This document shows positions 24,557-33,096 of a stretch of DNA of 64,000 nucleotides, one piece after another. Source of the DNA: Asanoa sp. WMMD1127 (GTDB lineage: Bacteria; Actinomycetota; Actinomycetes; Mycobacteriales; Micromonosporaceae); contig NZ_JARUBP010000001.1 of assembly GCF_029626225.1 (NCBI RefSeq), positions 7,688,001 to 7,752,000 on the forward strand, given 5' to 3'. The notes under the pieces are model-generated. The model made no database searches and was not told the origin of the DNA. It was given only the letters and a program-made list of their open reading frames with translations. Made by a program: the position numbers and the translations under genes. Position 1 is the first letter of the stretch. Each line of letters begins with the position of its first letter.

Positions 24557-25285
24557 ATGCGAGCAAGGCAAATGGCGGCGGGGCTCGGCATCGCCGCCCT
24601 GGTCGGACTGGCCGGCGCGATCGGGTTCGGCGTCGGGCCGGCGTCGGCGCACGTGACGGTGAACGCGCAGGGCGCGACGCAGGGCGGCTACGCGAAGCTC
24701 GCGTTCCGGGTGCCCAACGAGCGCGACAACGCCTCGACGGTGAAGGTGGAGGTGAACATTCCTCCGGAGACGGCGATCGCGTCGGTGTCGACGCGGCCGA
24801 CGCCCGGTTGGACGGCCACGACGGAGAAGTCGAAGCTGGCGACGCCGTTGAAGGCCCACGGCGAGGAGATCACCGAGGCGATCACGAAGATCACGTGGAC
24901 GGCGACGGCCGGCAGCGAGGTCAAGCCGGGCGAGTTCCAGGAGTTCGAGGTTTCGGCCGGGCCGTTGCCCGAGGTCGACCAGATCGTGTTCAAGGCGCTG
25001 CAGACCTACTCGAACAACGAGATCGTCCGGTGGATCGACGAGCCGACCGGTGGCGAGGAGGCGGAGCACCCCGCGCCGGTGCTCAAGCTGGCCAAGGCGG
25101 GTGCCGCCGAGGGAGCGGCCGCTTCGCCGGCGGCCAACGCGAACGTCAACCTGGCCTCGTCCGCCGGGGACGGCGACGACTCCTCCGCCGGGAGCGTCGC
25201 GGGTGTCGCCGGTCTGGTTCTCGCGCTGGCCGCCCTGATCTTCGCCGTCCTGGCCTGGCGGCGGTCCGGCAGTCGCCCCAGCTGA
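24557..25285 (+). CDS. YcnI-like copper-associated membrane-anchored protein (DUF1775)
   Basis: A 242-residue exported protein. The signal peptide ends at ASAHVTVNAQG, which exposes an N-terminal His on the mature protein, the copper-binding histidine of YcnI. DUF1775 features follow: AKLAFRVPNERDNASTVKVE, GWTATTEK, ITKITWTA, EFQEFEVSAGPLP and VRWIDEP, whose Trp is near the copper site in known structures. A low-complexity linker and one C-terminal membrane helix (about 213-235) anchor it. ATG 24557 follows CAGGAG. It opens the copper cluster. Confidence 0.9.
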   Translation: MRARQMAAGLGIAALVGLAGAIGFGVGPASAHVTVNAQGATQGGYAKLAFRVPNERDNASTVKVEVNIPPETAIASVSTRPTPGWTATTEKSKLATPLKAHGEEITEAITKITWTATAGSEVKPGEFQEFEVSAGPLPEVDQIVFKALQTYSNNEIVRWIDEPTGGEEAEHPAPVLKLAKAGAAEGAAASPAANANVNLASSAGDGDDSSAGSVAGVAGLVLALAALIFAVLAWRRSGSRPS

Positions 25286-25290
25286 GCCGT

Positions 25291-25326
25291 GTGCCGGCCG
25301 CCGCATCGATCGACGGCGGCCGGCAC
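25291..25326. terminator. Hairpin between convergent genes, likely bidirectional terminator
   Basis: A perfect 13-bp inverted repeat (GTGCCGGCCGCCG, ten-base loop, CGGCGGCCGGCAC) starts five bases after the YcnI stop and ends 11 bases before the PepSY gene's stop. No T-run follows, as is common for actinobacterial hairpin terminators. Confidence 0.7.
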
Positions 25327-25337
25327 CCGTCAGCGGG

Positions 25338-26900
25338 TCAGGGTTGCGTCGGCGCCGGCGAGGTCGGTATCGCTCGGCGGGTGCGTCCGCGGCGCACGGC
25401 ACCGATGATCAGGTCGACGACCAGGAACGCCGCGAGGCTGATGCCCAGCATCGGCAGCGCCCAGCCGACCGCGGCGGCGATCAGCAGGATCACGACGGCG
25501 ACGACGGGGTGAGTCTGCCGCCAGGCTCCGCGGGCCGGTGGTGTGCCGAGCGGTGCGGTCCGGTCGGCGCGGGTGGGTCGGCGTTGCCACCACATCCGGT
25601 AGCCCCACACGATCACGCACAGCAGGCCCAGCGCGAGGGCGGCGAGCAGGAGCTGGTTGACCAGCCCGAACAGGTATCCCATGTGGAGGGACACACCCCA
25701 GCTCGACAGCTTCTGCATCAGGGGCCATTCCGCGAAGTAGGTCCTGGCGACGACCGTGCCCGCGGCCGGGTCGACCGCGGCGCTGTCCTGCCGCATCGGA
25801 AACTTCATGTCGTTCTGCGCCACCACCCACGCGGCGCCGGGCTCGGCCGGCGGGGTGACCTGGATCGGACCGGTCAGGCCCGCTTCCCGCGCGACGATCG
25901 TGACCCGGTCCACGTCGGTAATGGTGACGTCGCCACCAGAGGGTGCGGCATCCCCGTGGTGGCCGCCTCCGGAATCGCCACCGCCCGTGGACCCACCCGG
26001 CAGGCCGGTGTCCAGCGTCGGTCGCGGTCCACCCCAGGCTTCCTGCACGATGTCGAAGCTCGCGCCGGCGTAGCGGGACCAGGTCAGACCGGTGGCGGAC
26101 AGCAGGAGCAGGCCGATGACCAGCCACACGCCGGTGGCGGCGTGCCAGCCGCGGGTTCGCCGGACGCCTTTCTTCGCGGTGAGGTCCGGCAGGACGGTGC
26201 GGCGCAGTTTCCGGCGGCCCGTCCATTGGCGGCGCAGCCACAGGAACAGCCCGCCGAGGGCGACCAGCCAGAGCCAGCTCGCGGCCAGCTCGGAGTAATG
26301 CCGGCCGACGACGCCGAGATGCAGGTTGCGATGCATGTCGTCGAGCCAGGTCTGCAGCGGCGTGGAGCCGAACCACGTGGTCAGCGTGCCGCGCACCTCG
26401 TTGGTGTACGGGCTGACGTACACCGTGTGCTGCTTCTCCCCCAGCTCGGGAAGGTTGAACACCACCTTGGTGGTGTCGGTCGCCGTCACCGGCGGGATCA
26501 CGGTGGCCAGGTCGCCGGCGGGGTGCGCCTCGCGGGCGGCGGTCACCTGCTCGGCCAGCGGTCGGGCGGTCCCGGTCGGATCCACGCGCAGCTCGTGGGC
26601 GTAGACGACCTGGTCGAGCTGAGGGCTGAACACGAATGCCAGGCCCGTCAGCGCGGCCACCACAAGGAAGGGCGCGATCAGGATCCCGGCGTAGAAGTGC
26701 AGGCGAAGCACCAGCGGGCCGATGGTGCGCTGGCGTTTGGCCGCGGCGGCGCCGGCGCGGCCCGGATCGGTCGCCGAGGACTTCGGCGTGCCCGGTTCGG
26801 TGAGCTCGGTTGTCGTGGACAAGGGGCCTCCAAGGTGGCGTGGCGCCGGCTGGCGCGCCACCGTGTTGGTCGGCGGCGGAGCCCGTTCAGTTCCCGCCAT
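25338..26900 (-). CDS. PepSY-associated membrane protein
   Basis: A 520-residue protein with a first helix (LVLRLHFYAGILIAPFLVVA), an extracytoplasmic PepSY domain, two central helices and a C-terminal pair. Family marks: TWLDDMHRNLHLGVVGRHYS, TRGWHAATGVWLVIGLLLLS, ATGLTWSRYAG and SLHMGYLFGLVNQLLLA; their histidines could bind heme or metal. A His/Gly-rich insert (GGGDSGGGHHGD) lies around residue 315. An internal TTG at 26822, with GGAGG just upstream, may be the true start and would shorten it by 26 residues. It follows the CopD-CtaG gene, so it is part of the copper operon. Confidence 0.85.
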   Translation of the reverse strand: MAGTERAPPPTNTVARQPAPRHLGGPLSTTTELTEPGTPKSSATDPGRAGAAAAKRQRTIGPLVLRLHFYAGILIAPFLVVAALTGLAFVFSPQLDQVVYAHELRVDPTGTARPLAEQVTAAREAHPAGDLATVIPPVTATDTTKVVFNLPELGEKQHTVYVSPYTNEVRGTLTTWFGSTPLQTWLDDMHRNLHLGVVGRHYSELAASWLWLVALGGLFLWLRRQWTGRRKLRRTVLPDLTAKKGVRRTRGWHAATGVWLVIGLLLLSATGLTWSRYAGASFDIVQEAWGGPRPTLDTGLPGGSTGGGDSGGGHHGDAAPSGGDVTITDVDRVTIVAREAGLTGPIQVTPPAEPGAAWVVAQNDMKFPMRQDSAAVDPAAGTVVARTYFAEWPLMQKLSSWGVSLHMGYLFGLVNQLLLAALALGLLCVIVWGYRMWWQRRPTRADRTAPLGTPPARGAWRQTHPVVAVVILLIAAAVGWALPMLGISLAAFLVVDLIIGAVRRGRTRRAIPTSPAPTQP

Positions 26901-26905
26901 CTATG

Positions 26906-28906
26906 TCATGGCCCCGAGGGCCGGCTGCGCTCCTCGTCGGCGACCTTCGCCAACCAGGCGTTGTAGGCGTCGTGGGCGTCGGGAACGCCGCCGGCCTCGG
27001 CGCGGTCGGCGGCCCGGTCGAGTCGTCGCTGTTCCCGTGTGTCGGCGCGGATCCACTGCCGGAAGACCGCGCCCACCACCAGCACGGTCGGCAGCTCCCC
27101 GAACGACCAGGCGATGCCGCCCGCCACGTACTGGTCGTCGGCCGGGGTCGGCCCCCAGTCGCGGGGCAGCGCGGTGAACCAGTCCCCCGCCAGCAGATCG
27201 CTGGCCTGCATGATCGCGAGGCCGAGGAAGCCGTGCAGCACCATCGAGATCAGCACGAGAACCATCCGCACGAGTGGGGACGGCCGGGCACGCGGCGCCG
27301 GGTCGATGCCGACCACGACCCAGAAGAACAGGTATCCCGCCAACAGGAAGTGGGCGACCATCAGCAGGTGCGCCGCGTGGGAGCGCAGGGCGAGGGCGAA
27401 CAGGTCGGTGAAGTAGAACGCGTACATGCTCACGACGTAGACGCCGAGCGCCACGAGCGGTTGGGTGAGCAGCCGCGCGGGACGGGAGTGCACGGCCGCG
27501 AGCAGCCATTCCCGCGGGCCGGGCCAGGTCGGGTCGGTGGTGGCCGGCACCGCCCGAAGCGCCAGCGTGACCGGTGCGCCGAGCACCAGCAGCACCGGGG
27601 CGACCATCGCGAGCAGCAGATGCTCGACCATGTGCACCGAGAACAGCACGGGCGCGTAGCGGGCGGCGCCGCTGCACGTGGCGACCGCGATCACCGCACA
27701 GCCGGCCACGAACGCGGCGGTCCGGCCCGCGGGCCACGCATCACCGCGGCGGGACAGCCTGCGCACCCCGGCCAGGTAGGCGCCGGCCAGCGCGACGACG
27801 GCCGCCAACAGGAGCGGGTCGACCAGCCACCGGCTCGCCAGGTTCCCGATCGACAGCGCGGGCGGCATCGCGAAGCCCAGCAGGGACGTCGCCAGGTCCT
27901 CCGACTCGGCCGCCACCGGGGCCGGCGTCCGGGAGAGTGCGACGGCGACGCCGAGCGCGGCGGCGAACACGAGCAACTCGACGGCGGCGATCCGGACGAA
28001 GGCCCGCCGGTCGCCGGCGCGCAGCCGGGGCAGCGTCGCCCGGCGGTGCTGCCAACCGGCCCACCCGGCGAACGCGAACAGCGCGACCTTGATCAGGACG
28101 AACTGCCCGTACCAGGTGGTGAGCAGGTCACCCCAGGACGGCAGCCGGACGGCGGCCGACAGCACCCCCGAGACGCCGACCGCCACCAGACACCACCCGG
28201 CCAGCGCGGAGAACCGCCCGACCGCTCGCGCCAGGTCGCTGGTGCCGGCCCGGGCCACGATCACCAAGGCGAACAGGCCACCCACCCAGAGCGTCACGGG
28301 TACGACGTGCAGGAGCTGGCTGGAGACGGCCAGCTGGTGGTTGTCGGCGGATGCCGCGTGGCCGGTGAACACCGCCGGAGTCACCGCCACCAATGCCAGC
28401 ACGAGGGCGGACAGCGCCCCACCCGGTCGCAGCGCGAGCGAGCAGGCCAGGAACACCGCCACCGCCAGCATCGCCGAGACGGCCAGGGCGCGACCGAGGT
28501 CGACCGACCCGATGAACGTGAGGATCGACGTGCCCGAAACGGTGTCGCCGACGGGCCGCCCGAGCAGGTCCGAGATGGTAAGGCAGAGCAGGGCGGCCGA
28601 CGAGACGGCCCAGCCCAGGGCCGGCCACCGCGCGGCCCGCACCTGGCGGTAGGCGAGCGGGCTGAGCAGGCGTTCGCGTCGTGGCGCCAGCACGGTGGCG
28701 CCCAGCAGCAGGCCCACCGTGGCGGCGGCGAACGCCTGCGTGCCCAGGCGGGCGGCCGGGAGCATCCATTCCGTGAACGGGCCGGGGTACGGCAGCCCCG
28801 GCAGGATCCGGTCGTCGACGCCGCCGCCGGATCCCAGCAGGACGACCATGGTCGCGACGGCGACACCCAGCCCGCCGACGGCGACCGGCCATCGACGGAC
28901 CGTCAC
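26906..28906 (-). CDS. CopD-CtaG fusion: copper import/cytochrome oxidase assembly membrane protein
   Basis: A 666-residue polytopic protein with two known modules. The N-terminal half holds a CopD-type copper-resistance domain (LLHVVPVTLWVGGLFALVIV and TWYGQFVLIKVALFAFAGW). The C-terminal half is a caa3_CtaG domain (LFSVHMVEHLLLAMVAPVLL, YVVSMYAFYFTDLFALALRS, LAGYLFFWVVVGIDP). The conserved histidines in VHMVEH and FTGHAA probably handle copper. GTG 28906 overlaps the copC stop by four bases. The fusion is common in actinobacteria and links copper uptake to oxidase assembly (inference for this copy). Confidence 0.9.
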   Translation of the reverse strand: MTVRRWPVAVGGLGVAVATMVVLLGSGGGVDDRILPGLPYPGPFTEWMLPAARLGTQAFAAATVGLLLGATVLAPRRERLLSPLAYRQVRAARWPALGWAVSSAALLCLTISDLLGRPVGDTVSGTSILTFIGSVDLGRALAVSAMLAVAVFLACSLALRPGGALSALVLALVAVTPAVFTGHAASADNHQLAVSSQLLHVVPVTLWVGGLFALVIVARAGTSDLARAVGRFSALAGWCLVAVGVSGVLSAAVRLPSWGDLLTTWYGQFVLIKVALFAFAGWAGWQHRRATLPRLRAGDRRAFVRIAAVELLVFAAALGVAVALSRTPAPVAAESEDLATSLLGFAMPPALSIGNLASRWLVDPLLLAAVVALAGAYLAGVRRLSRRGDAWPAGRTAAFVAGCAVIAVATCSGAARYAPVLFSVHMVEHLLLAMVAPVLLVLGAPVTLALRAVPATTDPTWPGPREWLLAAVHSRPARLLTQPLVALGVYVVSMYAFYFTDLFALALRSHAAHLLMVAHFLLAGYLFFWVVVGIDPAPRARPSPLVRMVLVLISMVLHGFLGLAIMQASDLLAGDWFTALPRDWGPTPADDQYVAGGIAWSFGELPTVLVVGAVFRQWIRADTREQRRLDRAADRAEAGGVPDAHDAYNAWLAKVADEERSRPSGP

Positions 28907-29451
28907 CGCGCTCGGGCCCGGCGGTGGCGGACCGCCCACCCGCCGGCGATCGCCAGCGCGGCCGCCGCCCCAGCGCCGAGGATCGCCGAGGTCGGCCGGC
29001 GTGACTCGGTCTCGGCCGGTGGCGGAGCAGCGATCGGCGCACCCGGCGAGGCCGCCGCGGTGGCCGGGCCGACCGAGAAGGTGAGCGCGCCCTGCACCGG
29101 GTGACCATCCGGAGAAACCACGCGGTACGCGACCGTGTAACCACCGTCGGGCAGATCCCCTTCGAGGTCGAGGGTGGCGGACGTGCCGGACACGGTCGGT
29201 TGCCTGGCCGGCATCGGCTCACGGTGGCCGTCGGTGACGACGATCTGCGTGTAGCGCTGGTCGAGGCGCTGGGCGAACGTGAGCACCACCTGTCTGGGCG
29301 GCGCGGCCAGTCGAGCGCCGTCAGCTGGGGCCGAGGCGGTGAGCTCGTTGTGCGCCCAGGCCGGAGCGGCGGGCGCGAGCACCCCCACGGCGAGCAGGAG
29401 GAGGCCGCCGACCAGGGCGGCGATACGGGCAGGACGGTACGACGCGGGCAT
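28903..29451 (-). CDS. copC: CopC-domain copper-binding protein
   Basis: A 182-residue exported protein. The signal peptide ends at APAWA before HNELTASAPADGARL, so the mature protein begins with the His of the copper histidine brace. SPDGHPVQGALTFSV supplies the second His and an Asp. A C-terminal helix (about 152-172) anchors it to the membrane, as in actinobacterial YobA/CopC forms. It is first of the copC-copD/ctaG-PepSY operon read leftward. A CTAC-N8-GTAG inverted repeat lies upstream. Confidence 0.9.
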   Translation of the reverse strand: MPASYRPARIAALVGGLLLLAVGVLAPAAPAWAHNELTASAPADGARLAAPPRQVVLTFAQRLDQRYTQIVVTDGHREPMPARQPTVSGTSATLDLEGDLPDGGYTVAYRVVSPDGHPVQGALTFSVGPATAAASPGAPIAAPPPAETESRRPTSAILGAGAAAALAIAGGWAVRHRRARAR

Positions 29452-29583
29452 GGATGACGACTTCCGTTGACGATTCCTCTCCTACTAGTCGTCGTAGTCG
29501 TCCGGGTGGTTCCCGTGATTCCTGGAACCAACTGACCTCCACGGACGACTGATCACCCGGAGCGTCCGCGCGGAGGGATTGTG

Positions 29584-29937
29584 ATGGAACTACCGAACCT
29601 CGCCGAGTACCGGCAGCACCGCGACGTCGCGCAGGCCGAGTTCGAGGGTGTGCCCGTGCCCGGCCTGTCGGCGACGTTCTACCGGCGGTCGGTCGGAGAC
29701 CGATGCGCCACCGTCGGTCACTACACCTACCGCGGTAGGGATCTGCTGATGGCGTGGGGGTTCGTCGACGAGACGCACTGCCGGTTCTCGTCGGTCGTCG
29801 CGGCCGACGGTGGCTGGCAGCCGCCCACGCCTGGTTGCCCGGACGTGACGCTGCGGCGAGCCGACGGCGACGGTGGGCCGGTGGTCGGGCTCACCGTCCG
29901 CGGCGCCGACGGGCGTTGGGTCGGCGCGGTGAAGTAG
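29584..29937 (+). CDS. Small hypothetical protein
   Basis: A 117-residue soluble protein without signal peptide or membrane segment. It reads as a compact beta-rich domain: DVAQAEFEGVPVPGLSATFY, VGHYTYRGRDLLMAWGFVDE, FSSVVAADGGW. I do not recognise it. ATG 29584 is chosen over the adjacent GTG 29581; GGAGG lies upstream. It stands divergent from copC inside the copper cluster but shows no obvious metal ligands beyond single Cys and His residues. Confidence 0.6.
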   Translation: MELPNLAEYRQHRDVAQAEFEGVPVPGLSATFYRRSVGDRCATVGHYTYRGRDLLMAWGFVDETHCRFSSVVAADGGWQPPTPGCPDVTLRRADGDGGPVVGLTVRGADGRWVGAVK

Positions 29938-29940
29938 CGG

Positions 29941-30312
29941 TCAACCGCTCTCGGCGACGCGGTCGGCGACGACAGCACGGGACGCACGGCGCACCGACCA
30001 CAGGGAGAAGGCGGTCAGGGCCAGCGCGACGAGCATCGCGGTCAGATGCAGCGCCGGGCTGTCGATCGGGCTGAAGCCGATGATCGCGACCGGGATCTGC
30101 ACGACGGCGACCAGCGCGACGAGCAGGCCACGGCGGGCGGCGCCCCAGAAGTAGGCGGTCCACACCGGGGCGGTCACGATCAGGAGCGTCAGCCCGTCGA
30201 GGACGGCATGCAGGAACGCGTTGTGGACGTTGTTGTGCGCGAACGCTTGAGCTGGGCTGGCGATCAGCAGAACGGCGGTGACGAGTGCGGCGATGGCGGC
30301 GGCGCGACGCAT
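29941..30312 (-). CDS. Small exported or membrane protein with N-terminal histidines
   Basis: A 123-residue protein with a signal-like first helix ending ASPAQAFA, then HNNVHNAFLHAVLDGLTL with three closely spaced histidines, and two or three further helices. The early His cluster directly after a probable signal cleavage site resembles the mature start of CopC and YcnI proteins, suggesting extracytoplasmic metal binding (inference). No family recognised. It ends three bases from the convergent small gene at 29584. Confidence 0.65.
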   Translation of the reverse strand: MRRAAAIAALVTAVLLIASPAQAFAHNNVHNAFLHAVLDGLTLLIVTAPVWTAYFWGAARRGLLVALVAVVQIPVAIIGFSPIDSPALHLTAMLVALALTAFSLWSVRRASRAVVADRVAESG

Positions 30313-30411
30313 GGCGGACCTCCCACGGTGACCATGTCGACACCGTGGGTGCCAACGCTATGGGCCGAACCGCGACAGGAGAACCAGGCTGGCGGCATGT
30401 GCGAATCGCGG

Positions 30412-31008
30412 TCAGCTCGTCGGCCGCAACCGCTCCCGTCCGCCGGCGGTCATCGCGTCGACGAGATCCTCGCGCGCGCGGGCGACCCGGGAGCGGATGG
30501 TGCCGACCGGGCAGCCGCAGACCTCCGCCGCCTCGGCATAGCTGAGCCCCGCGATCTGGGTGGCCACGAACGCTTCTCGCCGGTCGTCACTCAACGCTCG
30601 CACGAGGGTGTTGAGCGCCACGCCGACTTCGAAGCCCGCCGGCCGGTCGCGCGATGCGGCGGCCTCCGCCGCGATCCGCCAGTCCTGGGTGGGCGCGACC
30701 CGAGGTCGCCTGGTGATCGACCGGACGTGGTCGACGCAGACCCGGCGGGCGATGGCCAGCAGCCACGTCGTGGCCGACGACCGGGCGTCGAAGGACGGCA
30801 GGGACCGCATCGCCCGAAGGTAGGTCTCCTGGGTCAGGTCGTCGACGTCGCCCGCGTCCGAGAGGTGCGCCACGAACCGCCGCACCGTGTGCTGGGTCGC
30901 CTCCACGAAGGCGGCCGCGGCGGCGCGATCGCCCGCGCCGGCGGCCAGAGCGCGTTCCGTGATCGGATCGACGGGCTCCGCGTCGGGCTCCGCGTCGGGC
31001 TCAGGCAT
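30412..31008 (-). CDS. ECF sigma factor
   Basis: A 198-residue sigma factor. Region 2 covers FVAHLSDAGDVDDLTQETYL and RAMRSLPSFDARSSATTWLL; region 4 covers FVATQIAGLSYAEAAEVCGC and PVGTIRSRVARAREDL. The N-terminus is acidic with PEPDAEPDAEP, encoded by a short direct repeat. ATG 31008 is chosen because the upstream residues are unlike the family. It is divergent from a zinc-finger membrane protein that is probably its anti-sigma factor, and lies amid copper genes, like the SigC-type group (inference). Confidence 0.9.
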   Translation of the reverse strand: MPEPDAEPDAEPVDPITERALAAGAGDRAAAAAFVEATQHTVRRFVAHLSDAGDVDDLTQETYLRAMRSLPSFDARSSATTWLLAIARRVCVDHVRSITRRPRVAPTQDWRIAAEAAASRDRPAGFEVGVALNTLVRALSDDRREAFVATQIAGLSYAEAAEVCGCPVGTIRSRVARAREDLVDAMTAGGRERLRPTS

Positions 31009-31075
31009 GGGGATCAGGCTAGCGTCCGGCGGAGCACTCGGGAACCGGCGGGGCACGCCGGGCGACTATCAGGGT

Positions 31076-31807
31076 GTGGGATGCGAGCGTTATCGCGAGG
31101 CTCTCTCCGCAGGTCTCGACGGGGAAGCGCCACCCGACGACGCCCAGAACATCGATCAGCATCTGTATGATTGCCCATCTTGCCGGTCGTGGCTGGACGC
31201 CGCCGCGGCGGTGACCCGAGTCGCTCGCACCTCCGCCGTGCGCGCGCCTGGCAGCGGCACGCCGATTCCGGTGGTCGGGCCGCCGACCCTCCGGCGTTTC
31301 CGGCTGCCCTGGCTGCTCCGCGCCGCATTGGCCGGCGTCGGATTCGTGCAGTTCCTGCTGGGCGCGGCCCAGACGGCCGGCATCGGGCAGGCCGGGCACC
31401 TGGACCACGTCGGCGTCCCCGGCTCGGGGCACCTGTGGCACGAGTCCGCCGCGTGGAACCTCGCGCTCGGTGCGGGGTTCCTGTTCGTGGCCGTCCGCCG
31501 GACGCGCCCAGCGGGCCTGCTTCCGTTGCTGACGACGTTCGTCGCGGTGCTGGCGTTGCTGTCGCTCGGCGACATCGCCGACGGCAGGGTCGACGCCGGC
31601 CGGCTGGCCAGCCACGCGTTTCTCGTGGCGGGTTACATCCTGACGGTCGCGCTGTCCCGGCCGGCGATGGACCCGGATCGGCCGCCGACCGGTCGAGGTC
31701 GCGGATGGCGTGTGCCGAGCACAGGCGGAGAGGCGTTCTCGGCGGCGCCGGCGACCGATCGAGGGTTGGCGGTCACCGCCCAAGTCCGCGACGAACCCGC
31801 CGCCTGA
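31076..31807 (+). CDS. Zinc-finger anti-sigma-like membrane protein
   Basis: A 243-residue protein. Residues 1-45 form a zf-HC2-like domain: CERYREALSAGLDGEAPPDD, then IDQHLYDCPSCRSWLDAA with the HxxxCxxC zinc motif of ZAS anti-sigma factors. About four helices follow (83-200), including GHLWHESAAWNLALGAGFLF, which has two membrane-near histidines. GTG 31076 is the only start that includes the first cysteine. It is divergent from the ECF gene with 67 bp between, instead of the more usual co-directional arrangement. It may sense copper at the membrane and release the sigma factor (inference). Confidence 0.82.
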   Translation: MGCERYREALSAGLDGEAPPDDAQNIDQHLYDCPSCRSWLDAAAAVTRVARTSAVRAPGSGTPIPVVGPPTLRRFRLPWLLRAALAGVGFVQFLLGAAQTAGIGQAGHLDHVGVPGSGHLWHESAAWNLALGAGFLFVAVRRTRPAGLLPLLTTFVAVLALLSLGDIADGRVDAGRLASHAFLVAGYILTVALSRPAMDPDRPPTGRGRGWRVPSTGGEAFSAAPATDRGLAVTAQVRDEPAA

Positions 31808-31815
31808 ACCCGGCT

Positions 31816-32409
31816 TCAGGCAGCCGTCCGGCGCCGGCGCCACCATGCCAGCCCGCCGGCGAAAACGATGACCGCGGCCACCACGGCGATGATCCAACCG
31901 AGCGGCGAGGAGCCGTCGTCGGACGCGGTGCGGGACACGGGCACCGGAGACGCCGCCGTGGGCTCGACTGCCGCAGGAGTCGGTGTCGGGGCGGCGGACG
32001 TCACGCTCGGGCTCGGGCTCGTCGCCGCAGGCGGAGCGGCCCTGTTGGTGAAGGTGTAGGTCCCCTGGATGGGATGGCCGTCGGACGACACCGTGCGCCA
32101 ACGCACCGTGATCACGCCCACGGGGAGCGGGCGCACCGCCTGGGTGATCGTGCGATCGACCGCCGTGGCCGCGCCCTCGCTGTAGGAGAGCTTGTCCGCC
32201 CCGGACACCACCACCGTGCTCCCGGCCTTCTTGATCAACCCGCTGAACTTCAGCGTCAGCTCCGTGACCGGCTCGCGCACGGTGGCCTTGGCCGCGGGCG
32301 TCGACCCCGTCAGCTTGGTGTGCGCGAACGCCGGCGACGCGGGCAACAACGCCGTTGTCGCAGCGACGACGGCGGCAGCCACGACGGCGAGTGAACGGGC
32401 ACGGAACAT
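31816..32409 (-). CDS. Second CopC-domain copper-binding protein
   Basis: A 197-residue exported protein. The signal peptide ends at LPASPAFA before HTKLTGSTPAAKATV, again placing His at the mature N-terminus; VSSDGHPIQGTYTF carries the second His and the Asp. A Pro/Thr/Ala-rich linker (about 128-160) leads to a C-terminal membrane helix and an Arg-rich tail. It differs clearly from the CopC at 28903, so the two are old paralogues. It converges on the anti-sigma gene, with eight bases between their stops, and is divergent from the PCuAC gene. Confidence 0.88.
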   Translation of the reverse strand: MFRARSLAVVAAAVVAATTALLPASPAFAHTKLTGSTPAAKATVREPVTELTLKFSGLIKKAGSTVVVSGADKLSYSEGAATAVDRTITQAVRPLPVGVITVRWRTVSSDGHPIQGTYTFTNRAAPPAATSPSPSVTSAAPTPTPAAVEPTAASPVPVSRTASDDGSSPLGWIIAVVAAVIVFAGGLAWWRRRRTAA

Positions 32410-32541
32410 GTGGATGCCTCCTCGGGTGACGCTCCACACGGTATCCCCAGTCGATGGAAGCAGACAGCCCGGAACTTCCGCCGCCCCACTGGCGACCAAC
32501 TCTCTGACACACCGATGAGCGACGACCGGAGGATCCACGGC

Positions 32542-33096
32542 ATGAGCATTTCCACGACGGCGCGCGGCCTCGCGCTGGCGGCGACCGCGGCGTTCGCGTT
32601 GCTCGCGGGAGCCTGTGGTTCCGCGGCCGAGCCGGCAAGCACCAGCACTCCCCCGCCGCCGTCCGCCTCGGTCCCGGCCGACCCGATCGCGGTGCGCGAC
32701 ATGTGGGTCAAGACGGCCGACAAAGGCATGACGGCCGCGTTCGGCACCCTGCTCAACACCGGCGGCAGTGACATCCGGATCGTGAAGGCGACCTCCACCG
32801 CCTCGCCGATGATGGAGCTGCACGAGGTCGCCGAGGTCGACGGCAAGATGGAGATGCGCCCCAAGGAGGGCGGCTTCGAGATCCCGGCCGGCGGCAGCCA
32901 CGAGCTCAAGCCCGGCGGCGACCACCTGATGATGATGGACGTCAAGGCGCCCGTGAAGGCCGGCGACGAGGTCACCTTCACCCTCACCCTCGACAGCGGC
33001 ACGACCTTCGAGTTCACCGCGGTGGCCAAGGACTTCGCCGGCGGCAACGAGAGCTACAACCCGGGCGCCAGTGCCAGCCCGATGACCATGGGCTGA
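32542..33096 (+). CDS. PCuAC-family copper chaperone lipoprotein
   Basis: A 184-residue lipoprotein: signal with lipobox LAGAC, Pro/Ser linker, then the PCuAC domain. Copper ligands are visible in SPMMELHEVAEVDGKMEMRP and HELKPGGDHLMMMD, matching the H(M)x10Mx21HxM pattern. It carries Cu(I) on the outer face of the membrane, for delivery to cytochrome oxidase or other acceptors. ATG 32542 follows CGGAGGA. The stop overlaps the DyP gene start by one base, so the two are translated together. Confidence 0.9.
   Translation: MSISTTARGLALAATAAFALLAGACGSAAEPASTSTPPPPSASVPADPIAVRDMWVKTADKGMTAAFGTLLNTGGSDIRIVKATSTASPMMELHEVAEVDGKMEMRPKEGGFEIPAGGSHELKPGGDHLMMMDVKAPVKAGDEVTFTLTLDSGTTFEFTAVAKDFAGGNESYNPGASASPMTMG

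Noticed and set aside
26810-29104. 764-residue plus-strand open frame across the CopD-CtaG gene
   Set aside because: Composition is typical antisense shadow and the opposite strand has recognised membrane domains.
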